A stretch of 64,000 nt of DNA. Origin: DASUBV01 sp035763085. Lineage in GTDB: Bacteria; Actinomycetota; Actinomycetes; Streptosporangiales; Streptosporangiaceae. This document shows positions 42,027 through 50,336 of this stretch, piece by piece (position 1 is the stretch's first letter; each line of letters begins with the position of its first letter). The stretch covers positions 5,576 through 69,575 of the forward strand of contig DASUBV010000324.1 in the NCBI GenBank assembly GCA_035763085.1, given 5' to 3'. Position numbers and translations under genes: made by a program. Under the pieces are notes generated by a model, which was not told the DNA's origin, did no database searches, and saw only the letters and a program-made list of their open reading frames with translations.

Positions 42027-43127
42027 ATGGTTGTCCCAGTCGCCAGAGTTGTCCTGTCCGCGACCCGGAGGTCGGCGGAGCGGGCCCGCGGCGTGCTGAG
42101 GCGTCAGTTCATCACCAGGAACCGCCGGATCGCCCTGGTGCTCGCCGTGGCGGTCGTGGGCATCGGCGTCGCCGCCGTCGAGGAAACCGGCCAGTGGATC
42201 TCGTCGGGGATGATGATCCTGCCCATCCTGGCCGGCGGCCTGCTGCTGTGGCCGCGGGCGCTGCGCATCTTGTTCTGCCTGGTCGTCGCCATGCTGGCCT
42301 ACGACTGGACGCAGGGGAAGGCCGGGCCCGGGATCATCGCCACGATCGTGCTGACGGCCGCGTTCGCCGATGTCCTGGCCCGGACCCGGGCCAAGCTCGG
42401 CATGCAGGGCCTGCGCGGCGACCAGATGCTCATCGACCTGCGCGACCGGATCCGGGCTCAGTCGGCCCTGCCCGCGCTGCCCGACGGCTGGCGCTCGGTG
42501 TCGGTGCTCCAGCCCGCCGGAGGCGTTTCCTTTGGTGGTGACTTCGTTGTCTCGGCCTGCGACGGCAAGACACTGGAGCTGGCCCTGGTCGACGTGGCGG
42601 GCAAGGGCGTCGATGCCGGGACCCGGGCGCTCATGCTGTCGGGGGCCTTCGGCGGCCTGCTCGGGTCGGTGCCGCCATCGGACTTCCTCAACTCCTGCAA
42701 CAGCTACCTGCGCCGCGGCTCGCAGGCCGAGGGCTTCGTGACGGCGGTGCACCTGGCCGTGGACCTGGTCACCGGGGAGTTCGTGATCTCCTCGGCGGGC
42801 CACCCGCCCGCGGCGCATTTCGAGGCCGGCAGCGGCCGGTGGCGGCTGACCTCGGCCCGCGGCATCGTGCTGGGCGTCGTCCCCGACCTGCGCAGCGCTC
42901 CCGACCGCGGCGCGCTGCGGCACGGCGATGCCCTGATGCTCTATACCGACGGCCTGGTCGAGGTGCCCGGCCGGGACATCGACGCGGGCATCGACAAGCT
43001 GCTCGGCGAGGCCGACCACCTCATCGCCGGCGGCTTCGCCCCGGGCGCGGCGCGGCTCGTGCAGACCATGCAGGCGGGCCGGGCCACCTCCGACGACTGC
43101 GCGCTGGTGCTGATCTGGCGGTCCTGA
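42027..43127 (+). CDS. Membrane-bound PP2C/SpoIIE-family serine phosphatase
   Basis: 366 residues. A basic N-terminus is followed by three or four hydrophobic helices (RIALVLAVAVVGIGVAAVEE; ILPILAGGLLLWPRALRILFCLVVAMLAY; IIATIVLTAAFADVLA). The cytosolic SpoIIE domain starts near residue 145: FGGDFVVSA...LALVDVAGKGVDAGTRALMLSGAF, SSAGHPPAAHF, ALMLYTDGLVEVPG and SDDCALVLI, with the metal-binding aspartates in place. Such enzymes usually act on anti-sigma antagonists; none is adjacent. The ATG at 42027 was chosen over longer frames that run into the divergent gene. It is convergent with the conservon, 73 bases away. Confidence 0.9.
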   Translation: MVVPVARVVLSATRRSAERARGVLRRQFITRNRRIALVLAVAVVGIGVAAVEETGQWISSGMMILPILAGGLLLWPRALRILFCLVVAMLAYDWTQGKAGPGIIATIVLTAAFADVLARTRAKLGMQGLRGDQMLIDLRDRIRAQSALPALPDGWRSVSVLQPAGGVSFGGDFVVSACDGKTLELALVDVAGKGVDAGTRALMLSGAFGGLLGSVPPSDFLNSCNSYLRRGSQAEGFVTAVHLAVDLVTGEFVISSAGHPPAAHFEAGSGRWRLTSARGIVLGVVPDLRSAPDRGALRHGDALMLYTDGLVEVPGRDIDAGIDKLLGEADHLIAGGFAPGAARLVQTMQAGRATSDDCALVLIWRS

Positions 43128-43200
43128 CCGGCTGCGCTGGCCGCCGTTCCGGTGCCGGCCGCCGGTTCCTGAGCTGGCCAGACGGCCGCGACGCCCCGGC

Positions 43201-43803
43201 CTAGACCGGCGCCGGGGTCCGGCTGCTGCGCAGCTGCGCGTGCTCGGCCAGCGTGACCAGGACGTCCCGGCTGGAGTCACGCCGCCGGGCATCACACAGC
43301 ACCACCGGGCTGTCGCTCGACAGCTGCAGTGCCTTGCGCACGGCGGCCAGCGGGTAGCGCCGGACTCCCTCGAAGCAGTTCACGGCGACGACGAACGGCA
43401 TGTTGTGCCGCTCGAAGTAGTCCACCGACGGGAAGCAGTCGGCCAGCCTGCGGGTATCAGCCATCACGACCGCGCCGAGCGCCCCGAAGGCCAGCTCATC
43501 CCACATGAACCAGAACCGCTCCTGGCCGGGCGTGCCGAACAGGTAGACCACCAGGTCGTCGCGGATGGTGATCCGGCCGAAGTCCATCGCCACCGTGGTG
43601 GTCGACTTGAGCTCCACCCCGTCGAGGGAGTCGACGTTCGCGCTGCGCTCGCTCAGCACCTCCTCGGTCCGCAGCGGCCGTATCTCGCTGACCGAGCCCA
43701 CCAGCGTGGTCTTGCCCGCGCCGAAACCGCCCGCGATGAGGATCTTGATCGTGACGGGCACGCCGGCCGGGGGCAGGGCCGGCTCAGATGCGTCGAAGGC
43801 CAT
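43201..43803 (-). CDS. cvnD: Conservon small GTP-binding protein (CvnD)
   Basis: Ras-like small GTPase of 200 residues, last gene of a cvnABCD conservon. P-loop GGFGAGKTT (25-33), LFGTPGQERF as the G3 region, and AVNCFEG in the G4 position instead of NKxD, as is usual for this prokaryotic MglA-like class. The start lies inside the end of cvnC (20-base overlap), so translation is coupled. In Streptomyces, CvnA-D form a membrane-associated complex likened to a eukaryotic G-protein-coupled system. Confidence 0.95.
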   Translation of the reverse strand: MAFDASEPALPPAGVPVTIKILIAGGFGAGKTTLVGSVSEIRPLRTEEVLSERSANVDSLDGVELKSTTTVAMDFGRITIRDDLVVYLFGTPGQERFWFMWDELAFGALGAVVMADTRRLADCFPSVDYFERHNMPFVVAVNCFEGVRRYPLAAVRKALQLSSDSPVVLCDARRRDSSRDVLVTLAEHAQLRSSRTPAPV

Positions 43804-44167
43804 CGGCGACTTCCTTCAGCAGCTGCGGGTCGGACAGCCCGGCTGAAACCGGGCCGTGGACGGTGACGAGGCCGCGCTCGCGCAGGTCGGAGACGAGGAT
43901 CCGGACCACGCCGAGCGGCAGGTCCAGATCCGAGGCGAGGTCGGCGGCCGGGATCGGAACCCGGCACATGTGCAGGAGGGTGAGCTGCTCGGGTTCCAGC
44001 TGGGTGACGTCGGGGGTCGCGCCGCGCACCGCGCAGACCAGCGCCAGCAGGTCGAAGCTCTCGCCGACCGGCCTGGTCCGCCCGCCGGTCAGGGCATAGG
44101 GCCGCACGACCGGTCCCGCGTCCTCGTCGAGCCACTGGCCGTCGGCGTGGCGGTCAGGAGGGAACAC
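43784..44167 (-). CDS. cvnC: Conservon DUF742 protein (CvnC)
   Basis: 127-residue DUF742 protein with a winged-helix-like pattern: VRPYALTGGRTRP, FDLLALVCAV, LEPEQLTLLHMCRVPIPAADLASDLDLPLGVVRILVSDLRERGLVTVH and the C-terminal LLKEVADGLRRI. It lies 6 bases downstream of cvnB and overlaps cvnD. The GTG start gives a short polar lead before the conserved part. Role: component of the conservon complex; no DNA target is known. Confidence 0.95.
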   Translation of the reverse strand: MFPPDRHADGQWLDEDAGPVVRPYALTGGRTRPVGESFDLLALVCAVRGATPDVTQLEPEQLTLLHMCRVPIPAADLASDLDLPLGVVRILVSDLRERGLVTVHGPVSAGLSDPQLLKEVADGLRRI

Positions 44168-44173
44168 CGCCGG

Positions 44174-44581
44174 TCACACCTCGGCGGGCGAGACGGCCGG
44201 CCGCGGGCTGACGCCGAGGTGCTCGCCGACCCGCTTGACCAGGACCGTCATCTCGTAGGCGACCAGCCCGGCATCGACGTCCGCCCCGGCCAGCACGGCC
44301 AGGCAGCTGCCCTCGCCCGCCGCCGTCACGAACATGAAGGCCGATTCCATCTCGACCACGGTCTGCCGGATAGCCCCGCCGCCGAAGTGCTGGGCCGCCC
44401 CCCTGGCCAGGCTCTGGAAGCCGGCCGCCACAGCCGACAGGTACTCAGAATCCTCCCGGCCCAGGCCGGCCGACACCCCGATGGCCAGCCCGTCCCGGGA
44501 CAGGATCACCGCCTTGTCGATGTGCGGGACCCGCGTGACCAGATCGTCCAGAAGCCAGTCCAGCTGCCCACCGTGACTCAT
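44174..44581 (-). CDS. cvnB: Conservon roadblock/LC7 protein (CvnB)
   Basis: 135-residue roadblock/LC7-domain protein: LDWLLDDLVTRVPHIDKAVILSRDGLAIGVSAGL, VAAGFQSLARGAAQHFGGGAIRQTVVEMESAFMFVTAAGEGSCLAVL, and DAGLVAYEMTVLVKRVGEHL. Roadblock proteins commonly act as GTPase-activating or scaffolding partners of MglA-like GTPases such as CvnD. The ATG at 44581 gives the standard length; longer frames upstream are artefacts of high GC. Confidence 0.95.
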   Translation of the reverse strand: MSHGGQLDWLLDDLVTRVPHIDKAVILSRDGLAIGVSAGLGREDSEYLSAVAAGFQSLARGAAQHFGGGAIRQTVVEMESAFMFVTAAGEGSCLAVLAGADVDAGLVAYEMTVLVKRVGEHLGVSPRPAVSPAEV

Positions 44582-44648
44582 GCTCGGCCTCCCCTTGCCG
44601 TTATGACCTTGCCGCTGTCGTGGCTGTCGTCGTGTTGCCGGCCGCGGC

Positions 44649-47498
44649 CTACTGGTCAGCCCCGTCGGCGCCGCTGGCCTCGCCCGGTGCCCCCGGCGCG
44701 GCCGGCGGAGCGGAGTCCGGTACCGCCTCGGAGACGGCCGTGGCACCGGAGTCCGCCCCCGGTCCGTTGCCGGCGTCGCCGGGCTGGCTGCCGCCCCCGA
44801 GCCGGCCCAGCGCCCAGCCGCGCTGCAGGGCTGCCATCGTGTTCCTGGCTGCCTCCGGTGAGGCCTGCCGCGGCGCGCGGGCGGGCTGGCCGTCCGCGGC
44901 GCCGGCGTCGCGCAGCTGCGGCGCGAGGCTGGCCTGGCGAACCCGGACCGGCAGGCCGAAGTTGCCCAGTTCACCGGTGTCACTGAGGTCGCCCACGTCG
45001 CCCAGGCCGTCCAGCCCGCTCAGCCCGTCCAGGTCGCTCAGGGCACCGAGGCCTGACGGGCTGGCCGCCGCCCGTGCGGGCCCGGAAGCCGGCCGCCCCG
45101 GGTCCGGTGACCCGTTGCCCCGGCGCCCTGTGTCCAGCCCGGCGACCGGAGCGGGGCCGCCGGGGCCCGGCGTGGCAGGCGTGCTCGCCGCGGCGGCCCG
45201 CCCAGCCGGCGGCGCGGGGACTGGCGACGCGGAGACTGGCGGCGCACCCTCCTGCGAGACCACCTCCGGTGAGGCCGGCAGCGGTGACCCTGGCAGCGGT
45301 GACAGGGGGATAGACGACACGGTCACCGGAGCGGCAGGCGCGCCGGCCGCCGGGCGGGTGCCCGGCGATCCGGGACCGGCCGGCCAGGACCCGCCATCGC
45401 GGCCATCGCGCCCGCCCGGCCCGTCACCGCGCCCGCCCGGCCCGTCACCGCGCCCGCCCGTCCCGGCGTCCGGCCCGGTCAGGGCCTCGCGCGGGCCGGG
45501 GCCGCCCAGGCCGCGCCCGTCACTGCCGTCGGACAGCGCGTGCCGGCCACTCACCGACAGCGCCCGGCCGTCCGCGCCGACGGCCGGGATGGTCTCGTAG
45601 GCGCCCTCCTCGACCACCAGGCTGAGCGGGATGATCACGATGGCCGTCGTGCCGCCGTAGGGGGAGGGGCGGAGCGTGATCTTGATGTCGTGGCGGCGGG
45701 CCAGCCGCCCGGCGATGAACAGGCCTAGCCGGTCACTGCCCGACAGGTCGAATGCCGGCGGGCTGGCCAGGTTGCGGTTGATCTCCGCCAGCCGCTCATC
45801 GGTGATGCCCAGGCCGCGGTCCTCGACCTCGACGGCGAACCCGCGGCCCACGATGTCCCCGGCGATCCGCACCGGCGTGTTCGGCGGCGAGAACACCGTC
45901 GCGTTCTCGGCCAGCTCGGCCACCAGGTGGATCACGTCGGCGACCGCGGAGCCGGCCAGCGCGGCGCGGGTGCGCACCTCCACCCGGATCCGGGCGTAGT
46001 CCTCCACCTCGGCCACCGCCGCGCGCAGCACGTCCTGCAGCGGCACCGGGTGCCGCCAGCTGCGGCCCGGCGAGTCGCCCGACAAGATGATCAGGCCCTC
46101 GGCGTGCCGGCGCATGCGCGTGGTGAGGTGGTCGATCCGGAACAGGTCCTCCAGCTCACCGGGCTCGCTGGCGCGCCGCTCCATGCCGTCCAGCAGCCGC
46201 AGCTGCCGGTGCAGCAGCACCTGGCTGCGCCGGGCGAGGTTGCGGAACACGTCGCTGATCCCGCGGCGGAGGCTGGCCTCATCGACGGCGGCCTGAATCG
46301 CAGTGCGCTGGACGACGTGGAAGGCCTGGCGCACCTGGTCGATCTCGTCCGCGCTGGCCTCGACCGAGGGTGCCTCGGCCGCGACGTCGACCGGCTGGCC
46401 GTCGCGCAGCCGCTGCATGACGCTGGGCAGCCGGTCGTTGGCCAGCTCCAGGGCGGACTCGCGCAGCTCGCCGAGCTGCCGGATCAGGCCGCGGCCGATG
46501 AAGAAGGAGAACAGCAGCGACACGATGATTGCCAGCAAGCCCAGGCCGCCGGCCAGGATCAGCCGCAGGTAGATGGAGTTGCCCTGCAGGCTGGCCCGGA
46601 TGGTGGCCGAGTCCGCGGCCTGCGTGAGCGCCTTGCCCAGGCCCGTCGAGTAGGAGGTCACGGTCGCCGCCCAGGGCATCGGCTGGACCGGCGGCAGGCC
46701 GTGCGCTGCCCGGCCGTGGATGACCGCGTTCTCCAGGTGCGCCAGCGCCCGCGTCTGCTGCGGGCTGACGAAGTGCTCATACAGCGCCCGGTCGCCCGGG
46801 TTCAGCTGCGGCAGCGAGTCGGCAACCAGGTACTCGCGCAGCCCGGCGAGCTGGGCGAACTCGGCCCGGTCGGCCGGCGGGAACGAGCGGGCCGCGAGGT
46901 CGCTGGTGACCAGGTCGCTCTCCTCCAGCACTACCTGATCGGCCTCGTCCAGCCGGACCAGCGTCACCGACTGGATGACCAGGGGCACGTTGTCGTACTG
47001 CTGGACGGCTTCCTCCAGCATCCGGTCCGTCGCCGTCACCATGGCGTTGTAGGCGTTGAACGCGGCCAGCCGGGTGATGGTGCCCGAGGTGATCCGGTCG
47101 CGCAGCCGGGGCAGCCCCTGGGTGATCCTGACCAGCCGGCTGGCCGCCGCCCGCTCCGGCCGCGATGCGTCAGCTGTCAGGGTGCCCGACATGCTCGTCC
47201 CGTCGAACAACCGCACTACCCGGTCGGTGATGCGCTCCTGGAGGTTCAGCTGGGTCAGCGCCCGGCTGGTCGGTGCGGCCATGTACATCAGCGCCAGCCG
47301 GCGCTCGGTGGCCAGCTGGGTCTGCACGGCCCCGGCCGGCTGGGCGGTCACGTTCTTGACTGTCCGGGCCCGCTGCAGGTTGATCGCCGCGTTCACGGTG
47401 ATGGTCGCGGCGTAGGCGTAGACCCCGATCAGCGAGAGCACCGGGACCAGGATGAGCAGGAGAACCCGAAGGCGAATCGACTTGTGACGCAGGCCCAT
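44649..47498 (-). CDS. cvnA: Conservon sensor-histidine-kinase-like protein (CvnA)
   Basis: 949-residue membrane protein, first gene of the conservon. N-terminal helix (VLLLILVPVLSLIGVYAYA, about 12-30), an extracytoplasmic nitrate/sulfonate-sensing-type domain (about 35-305), a second helix (LRLILAGGLGLLAIIVSLLFSFFIG, 311-335), a HAMP-like linker, a helical region with RIDHLTTRMRRHAE (His457), and an HATPase domain with HLVAELAENATVFSPP (Asn532), EDRGLGI and GLFIAGRLA. From about 660 to the end is Gly/Pro/Ala-rich with many repeats, unusually long. The ATG at 47498 directly precedes the first helix; the next in-frame ATG upstream is at 47555. Confidence 0.93.
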   Translation of the reverse strand: MGLRHKSIRLRVLLLILVPVLSLIGVYAYAATITVNAAINLQRARTVKNVTAQPAGAVQTQLATERRLALMYMAAPTSRALTQLNLQERITDRVVRLFDGTSMSGTLTADASRPERAAASRLVRITQGLPRLRDRITSGTITRLAAFNAYNAMVTATDRMLEEAVQQYDNVPLVIQSVTLVRLDEADQVVLEESDLVTSDLAARSFPPADRAEFAQLAGLREYLVADSLPQLNPGDRALYEHFVSPQQTRALAHLENAVIHGRAAHGLPPVQPMPWAATVTSYSTGLGKALTQAADSATIRASLQGNSIYLRLILAGGLGLLAIIVSLLFSFFIGRGLIRQLGELRESALELANDRLPSVMQRLRDGQPVDVAAEAPSVEASADEIDQVRQAFHVVQRTAIQAAVDEASLRRGISDVFRNLARRSQVLLHRQLRLLDGMERRASEPGELEDLFRIDHLTTRMRRHAEGLIILSGDSPGRSWRHPVPLQDVLRAAVAEVEDYARIRVEVRTRAALAGSAVADVIHLVAELAENATVFSPPNTPVRIAGDIVGRGFAVEVEDRGLGITDERLAEINRNLASPPAFDLSGSDRLGLFIAGRLARRHDIKITLRPSPYGGTTAIVIIPLSLVVEEGAYETIPAVGADGRALSVSGRHALSDGSDGRGLGGPGPREALTGPDAGTGGRGDGPGGRGDGPGGRDGRDGGSWPAGPGSPGTRPAAGAPAAPVTVSSIPLSPLPGSPLPASPEVVSQEGAPPVSASPVPAPPAGRAAAASTPATPGPGGPAPVAGLDTGRRGNGSPDPGRPASGPARAAASPSGLGALSDLDGLSGLDGLGDVGDLSDTGELGNFGLPVRVRQASLAPQLRDAGAADGQPARAPRQASPEAARNTMAALQRGWALGRLGGGSQPGDAGNGPGADSGATAVSEAVPDSAPPAAPGAPGEASGADGADQ

Positions 47499-47945
47499 GA
47501 CTGTAGCCCCGGTGTGAGAAGTGACCGCCGAACCCCTGTGTGGCGGATGGGTCATACGAAGGTTTCGTAGCTTAACAACCATTAATAAACCGGGAGGGGT
47601 GAACGTCCGCATTGGCGCGCCTCTTTTCCGGATGTACGGCACGCGTATCCTCGGCTGGCCGCTGTCAGTCGTTTCAGGTAGTCATCGGCAGCAGTCGGGC
47701 GCCGATTCCGCGGGCGAATGTGAATAGCGGCAATAACCATAGTTTAGATAAATATGTCCACATTTTCATCCGTTTGCCGGACGCCCGCCCGGGGGGCCCA
47801 GGCCGTCGCAGGAGGGCCGGAACGGAGGTGACCCGGGCCGGCCCCGGCCCGCACCGCCGGCCCCGCCGGGGTGCCCGGCAAGCGCCATGCCCGGTGCCGG
47901 CCCGCCCCGGATCGCCGTGCATCCCCGGGGAAGTTCCGGGATCGC

Positions 47946-47980
47946 GGCAGATCCGGGTCGGTATACAACCCGGATCTGCC
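47946..47980. other. Perfect 13-bp inverted repeat in the conservon-hopanoid intergenic region
   Basis: ggcagatccgggt (47946-47958) and acccggatctgcc (47968-47980) pair exactly around the 9-base loop cggtataca. It is far from any stop codon, about 400 bases upstream of hpnC and 450 from cvnA, so it is not an obvious terminator. It could be part of a small RNA or a regulatory site. Confidence 0.5.
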
Positions 47981-48291
47981 ATGTCACGCAGCGTCCGCTG
48001 TCCCGCTCGCCCGCAGGGTGCCCGGGCGGCACCGTCTTCCCTCGTCGCTCGTTCCTCGCTCCTCAGTCCGGACGGCGCCGGCGCCCCGCCGGCTCGCTCC
48101 GGCGCCGCGGGGGCGGCACCGGGCGGGACCGGCGGAAGGTACTGACAATGGCGTCAGCTTTAAATAATTTGACGGCGGACTGGATAAGGGAAACACCGCG
48201 CTGCGCCTACTCTGACCTGCCGGGGCCGGCATAATGGGGCTGGCTGCCGGCCCAGTGCGGTCTTACGGCTGCGATGCGTCACACCGACGCG

Positions 48292-48314
48292 GACGTCATC
48301 TGACGTCGATGTCA
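48292..48314 (+). promoter_or_regulatory. Candidate operator upstream of hpnC
   Basis: gacgtca (48292-48298) is followed at once by the near-palindrome tgacgtcgatgtca (48301-48314), about 60-80 bases before the hpnC start, at the edge of an AT-rich run. Repeated TGACGTCA-like sites suggest a dimeric regulator binding site. No regulator is assigned. Confidence 0.35.
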
Positions 48315-48375
48315 TTATTTGCCTTCATTACTATTCTGTGCGGAAAATAGGGCCGTGGCGCGTGACGGGACGCGA

Positions 48376-49239
48376 ATGAGCGAGGAGTTCCTCTGGGCGG
48401 GGGCGGCGGAAGCCACCCGTACGGACGCGATGATGATGCGTTCTACCAGCGAGAACTTCCCTGTTGCGCTGCGCGTGCTGCCCGCTGCGCGGCGCCGGCA
48501 CCTGATGGCCGTATACGGCTTCGCCCGGATAACTGATGACATCGGCGACGAGGCCCCGCCCGCCGAGCGCCCCCGAATGCTGGACGAGCTCGAGGCGGAT
48601 CTGCGGCGGCTAAAAGACGGCCAGGCGCGCCTTCCGGTCATTCGCGCGCTGGGGCCCGCGGTGCACGAGCTGGGCGTGCCTATACAGCCCTTTCTGGATC
48701 TCATCGCCGCTAATCGGCAGGACCAGATAGTCAGCCGCTACCAGACCTTCCCTGAGCTGCTGGGCTACTGTGCTCTCTCCGCTAACCCCGTCGGACGGAT
48801 CGTCCTGTATGTCTTCGGCGTCTTCACCCCGGCCCGCGCGCAGCTTTCCGATCAGGTCTGCACCGCTCTGCAGCTGGCCGAGCACTGGCAGGACGTGGCT
48901 GAGGACTACCAGGCGGGCCGGATCTACCTGCCGGGCGAGGACATGGCCCGGTACGGCGTGGCGGAATCCGACCTGGCCGGGCGGGCCGCGCCGCCCCGGC
49001 TGCGCGAGCTGATGGCCTTCGAGACCCGCCGGGCGGGCCAGCTGCTGGACGACGGCGCGCCGCTGGTCGCCACCTTGCGGGGCACCGCCCGGCTGGCTGT
49101 CGCCGGCTACGTGGCCGGCGGCCGGGCCGCGCTGGCCTCGATCGCCGGGGCCGGCTACGACGTGCTGGCCACCGCGGCGGTGCCGGGCAAGCGGCGGACC
49201 GCCGCCGAGCTGCTGCGCACGGTGGTGACGGGACGGTGA
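48376..49239 (+). CDS. hpnC: HpnC: presqualene/hydroxysqualene-forming squalene synthase-like enzyme
   Basis: Trans-isoprenyl diphosphate synthase of 287 residues, first gene of the hopanoid operon. By analogy with the three-gene HpnC/D/E route, it acts with HpnD and HpnE in converting farnesyl diphosphate to squalene, HpnC forming hydroxysqualene. The Asp-rich motifs are ARITDDIGDE (50-59) and QDVAEDY (172-178), with GRIYLPGEDM after the second. Family N-terminus TSENFPVALRVLPAARRRHLMAVYGFAR is clear. The ATG at 48376 is preferred; upstream in-frame TTG/GTG starts exist and no strong ribosome binding site decides. The first ~500 bases are less GC-biased than the rest. Confidence 0.93.
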   Translation: MSEEFLWAGAAEATRTDAMMMRSTSENFPVALRVLPAARRRHLMAVYGFARITDDIGDEAPPAERPRMLDELEADLRRLKDGQARLPVIRALGPAVHELGVPIQPFLDLIAANRQDQIVSRYQTFPELLGYCALSANPVGRIVLYVFGVFTPARAQLSDQVCTALQLAEHWQDVAEDYQAGRIYLPGEDMARYGVAESDLAGRAAPPRLRELMAFETRRAGQLLDDGAPLVATLRGTARLAVAGYVAGGRAALASIAGAGYDVLATAAVPGKRRTAAELLRTVVTGR

Positions 49240-50336
49240 GCGCCATGGCCCCGCCGTCGGCGCAGACCCTCGCCGCCTACGAGCACTGCGAGCAGGTCAC
49301 CAGGACCGAGGCGCGGAACTTCTCCTACGGCATCGCGCTGCTCCCGCAGGACAAGCGCCGGGCGCTGTCGGCGGTGTACGCGCTGGCCCGCCGGATCGAC
49401 GACATCGGTGACGGCGACCTGCCGCCCGGCGACAAGCTCGCCGCCCTGGCGCAGGCTCGTGAGCAGGTGAGCCAGCTGGCTGCCGGGACCGCCGGGCCGC
49501 AGCCGGACCCCGTGCTGCATGCCCTGGCCGACGCCGCGGTGCGGTTCGCGATCCCGCTCAGCGCGTTCGGGGAGCTCATCGACGGCTGCGAGGCCGACGT
49601 GCGCGGCACCCGGTATGCCACCTTCGCCGAGCTGGAGCACTACTGCAGGTGCGTGGCCGGCTCGATCGGCCGCCTGTCGCTGGGCGTGTTCGGCTGCGCG
49701 GACCGGGCCGCTGCCGAGCCGCTCGCCGACGCGCTCGGCGTGGCCCTGCAGGTCACCAACATCCTGCGTGACATCCGCGAGGACCACGGGACCGGCCGCG
49801 TCTACCTGCCGGCCGACGATCTCGCCCGGTTCGGCGCGACCCTGGGGGCCGGCCAGCCGTGGCCCGCGCAGACCGCCCCGCTGGAGCAGGTGATCTTGTT
49901 CGAGGCCGACCGGGCGCGCAGCTGGTATGCGGCTGGCCTGCGGCTGATGCCTATGCTCGACTGGCGCAGCGCCGCCTCGGCCGGGGCTATGGCCGGCATC
50001 TACCTGCGCCTGCTTGGGCACATGTCGGCCACCCCGGCGCAGGTGCTGACGCGGCGCATGTCCCTGCCCACGAAGGAGAAGCTCATGGTTGCCGTCCGGG
50101 CGCTGGCGGGCCGCCCGCCCCGGCCGCCGGCCGGCGTCGACCCGGCCGTGCCGACGGGCACCTGGCCGGCCCGCGCCGCCGGCGCCGGGCCCGCGCAGCC
50201 GTCCGCAGCCGTCCCGGCGGCGGGCGGCGGGAGGGCGGCCCCGGCCAGTGAGGCCATCGATGCGGCTGAAGGGCCCCCGGCAGGGCAGGAGGGGCCGGCA
50301 GATGCCGTGCGGCCGGTTGCGGGGGGTGCCCCGTGA
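49236..50336 (+). CDS. hpnD: HpnD: presqualene diphosphate synthase
   Basis: Second squalene-synthase-type enzyme, 366 residues, expected to join two farnesyl diphosphates into presqualene diphosphate. Motifs: ARRIDDIGDG (51-60) and NILRDIREDHGTGRVYLP (175-192). The start overlaps the hpnC stop (GTGA); an ATG three codons on is the alternative. The catalytic domain ends near residue 290. The remaining ~75 residues are a Pro/Ala/Gly-rich tail (PPRPPAGVDPAVPTG...AGGGRAAPASEA) that family members usually lack. The stop overlaps hpnE. Confidence 0.94.
   Translation: MSAMAPPSAQTLAAYEHCEQVTRTEARNFSYGIALLPQDKRRALSAVYALARRIDDIGDGDLPPGDKLAALAQAREQVSQLAAGTAGPQPDPVLHALADAAVRFAIPLSAFGELIDGCEADVRGTRYATFAELEHYCRCVAGSIGRLSLGVFGCADRAAAEPLADALGVALQVTNILRDIREDHGTGRVYLPADDLARFGATLGAGQPWPAQTAPLEQVILFEADRARSWYAAGLRLMPMLDWRSAASAGAMAGIYLRLLGHMSATPAQVLTRRMSLPTKEKLMVAVRALAGRPPRPPAGVDPAVPTGTWPARAAGAGPAQPSAAVPAAGGGRAAPASEAIDAAEGPPAGQEGPADAVRPVAGGAP

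Larger units (their letters stand above)
47499..48375. other. 877-base gene-free region between the conservon and the hopanoid operon
   Basis: Divergent intergenic region. The left part has AT-rich strings (ttaacaaccattaataaacc near 47573-47592; tagtttagataaatatgtcc near 47741-47760) that may be promoters. The middle (47775-48140) is very GC-rich and full of short inverted repeats. The right end (48280-48350) is AT-rich again before hpnC. No coding frame is supported on either strand. Confidence 0.6.

Noticed and set aside
47612..48145. Open frames in the conservon-hopanoid intergenic region
   Set aside because: Several overlapping frames on both strands are equally open, with no start context or protein-like pattern; treated as non-coding.
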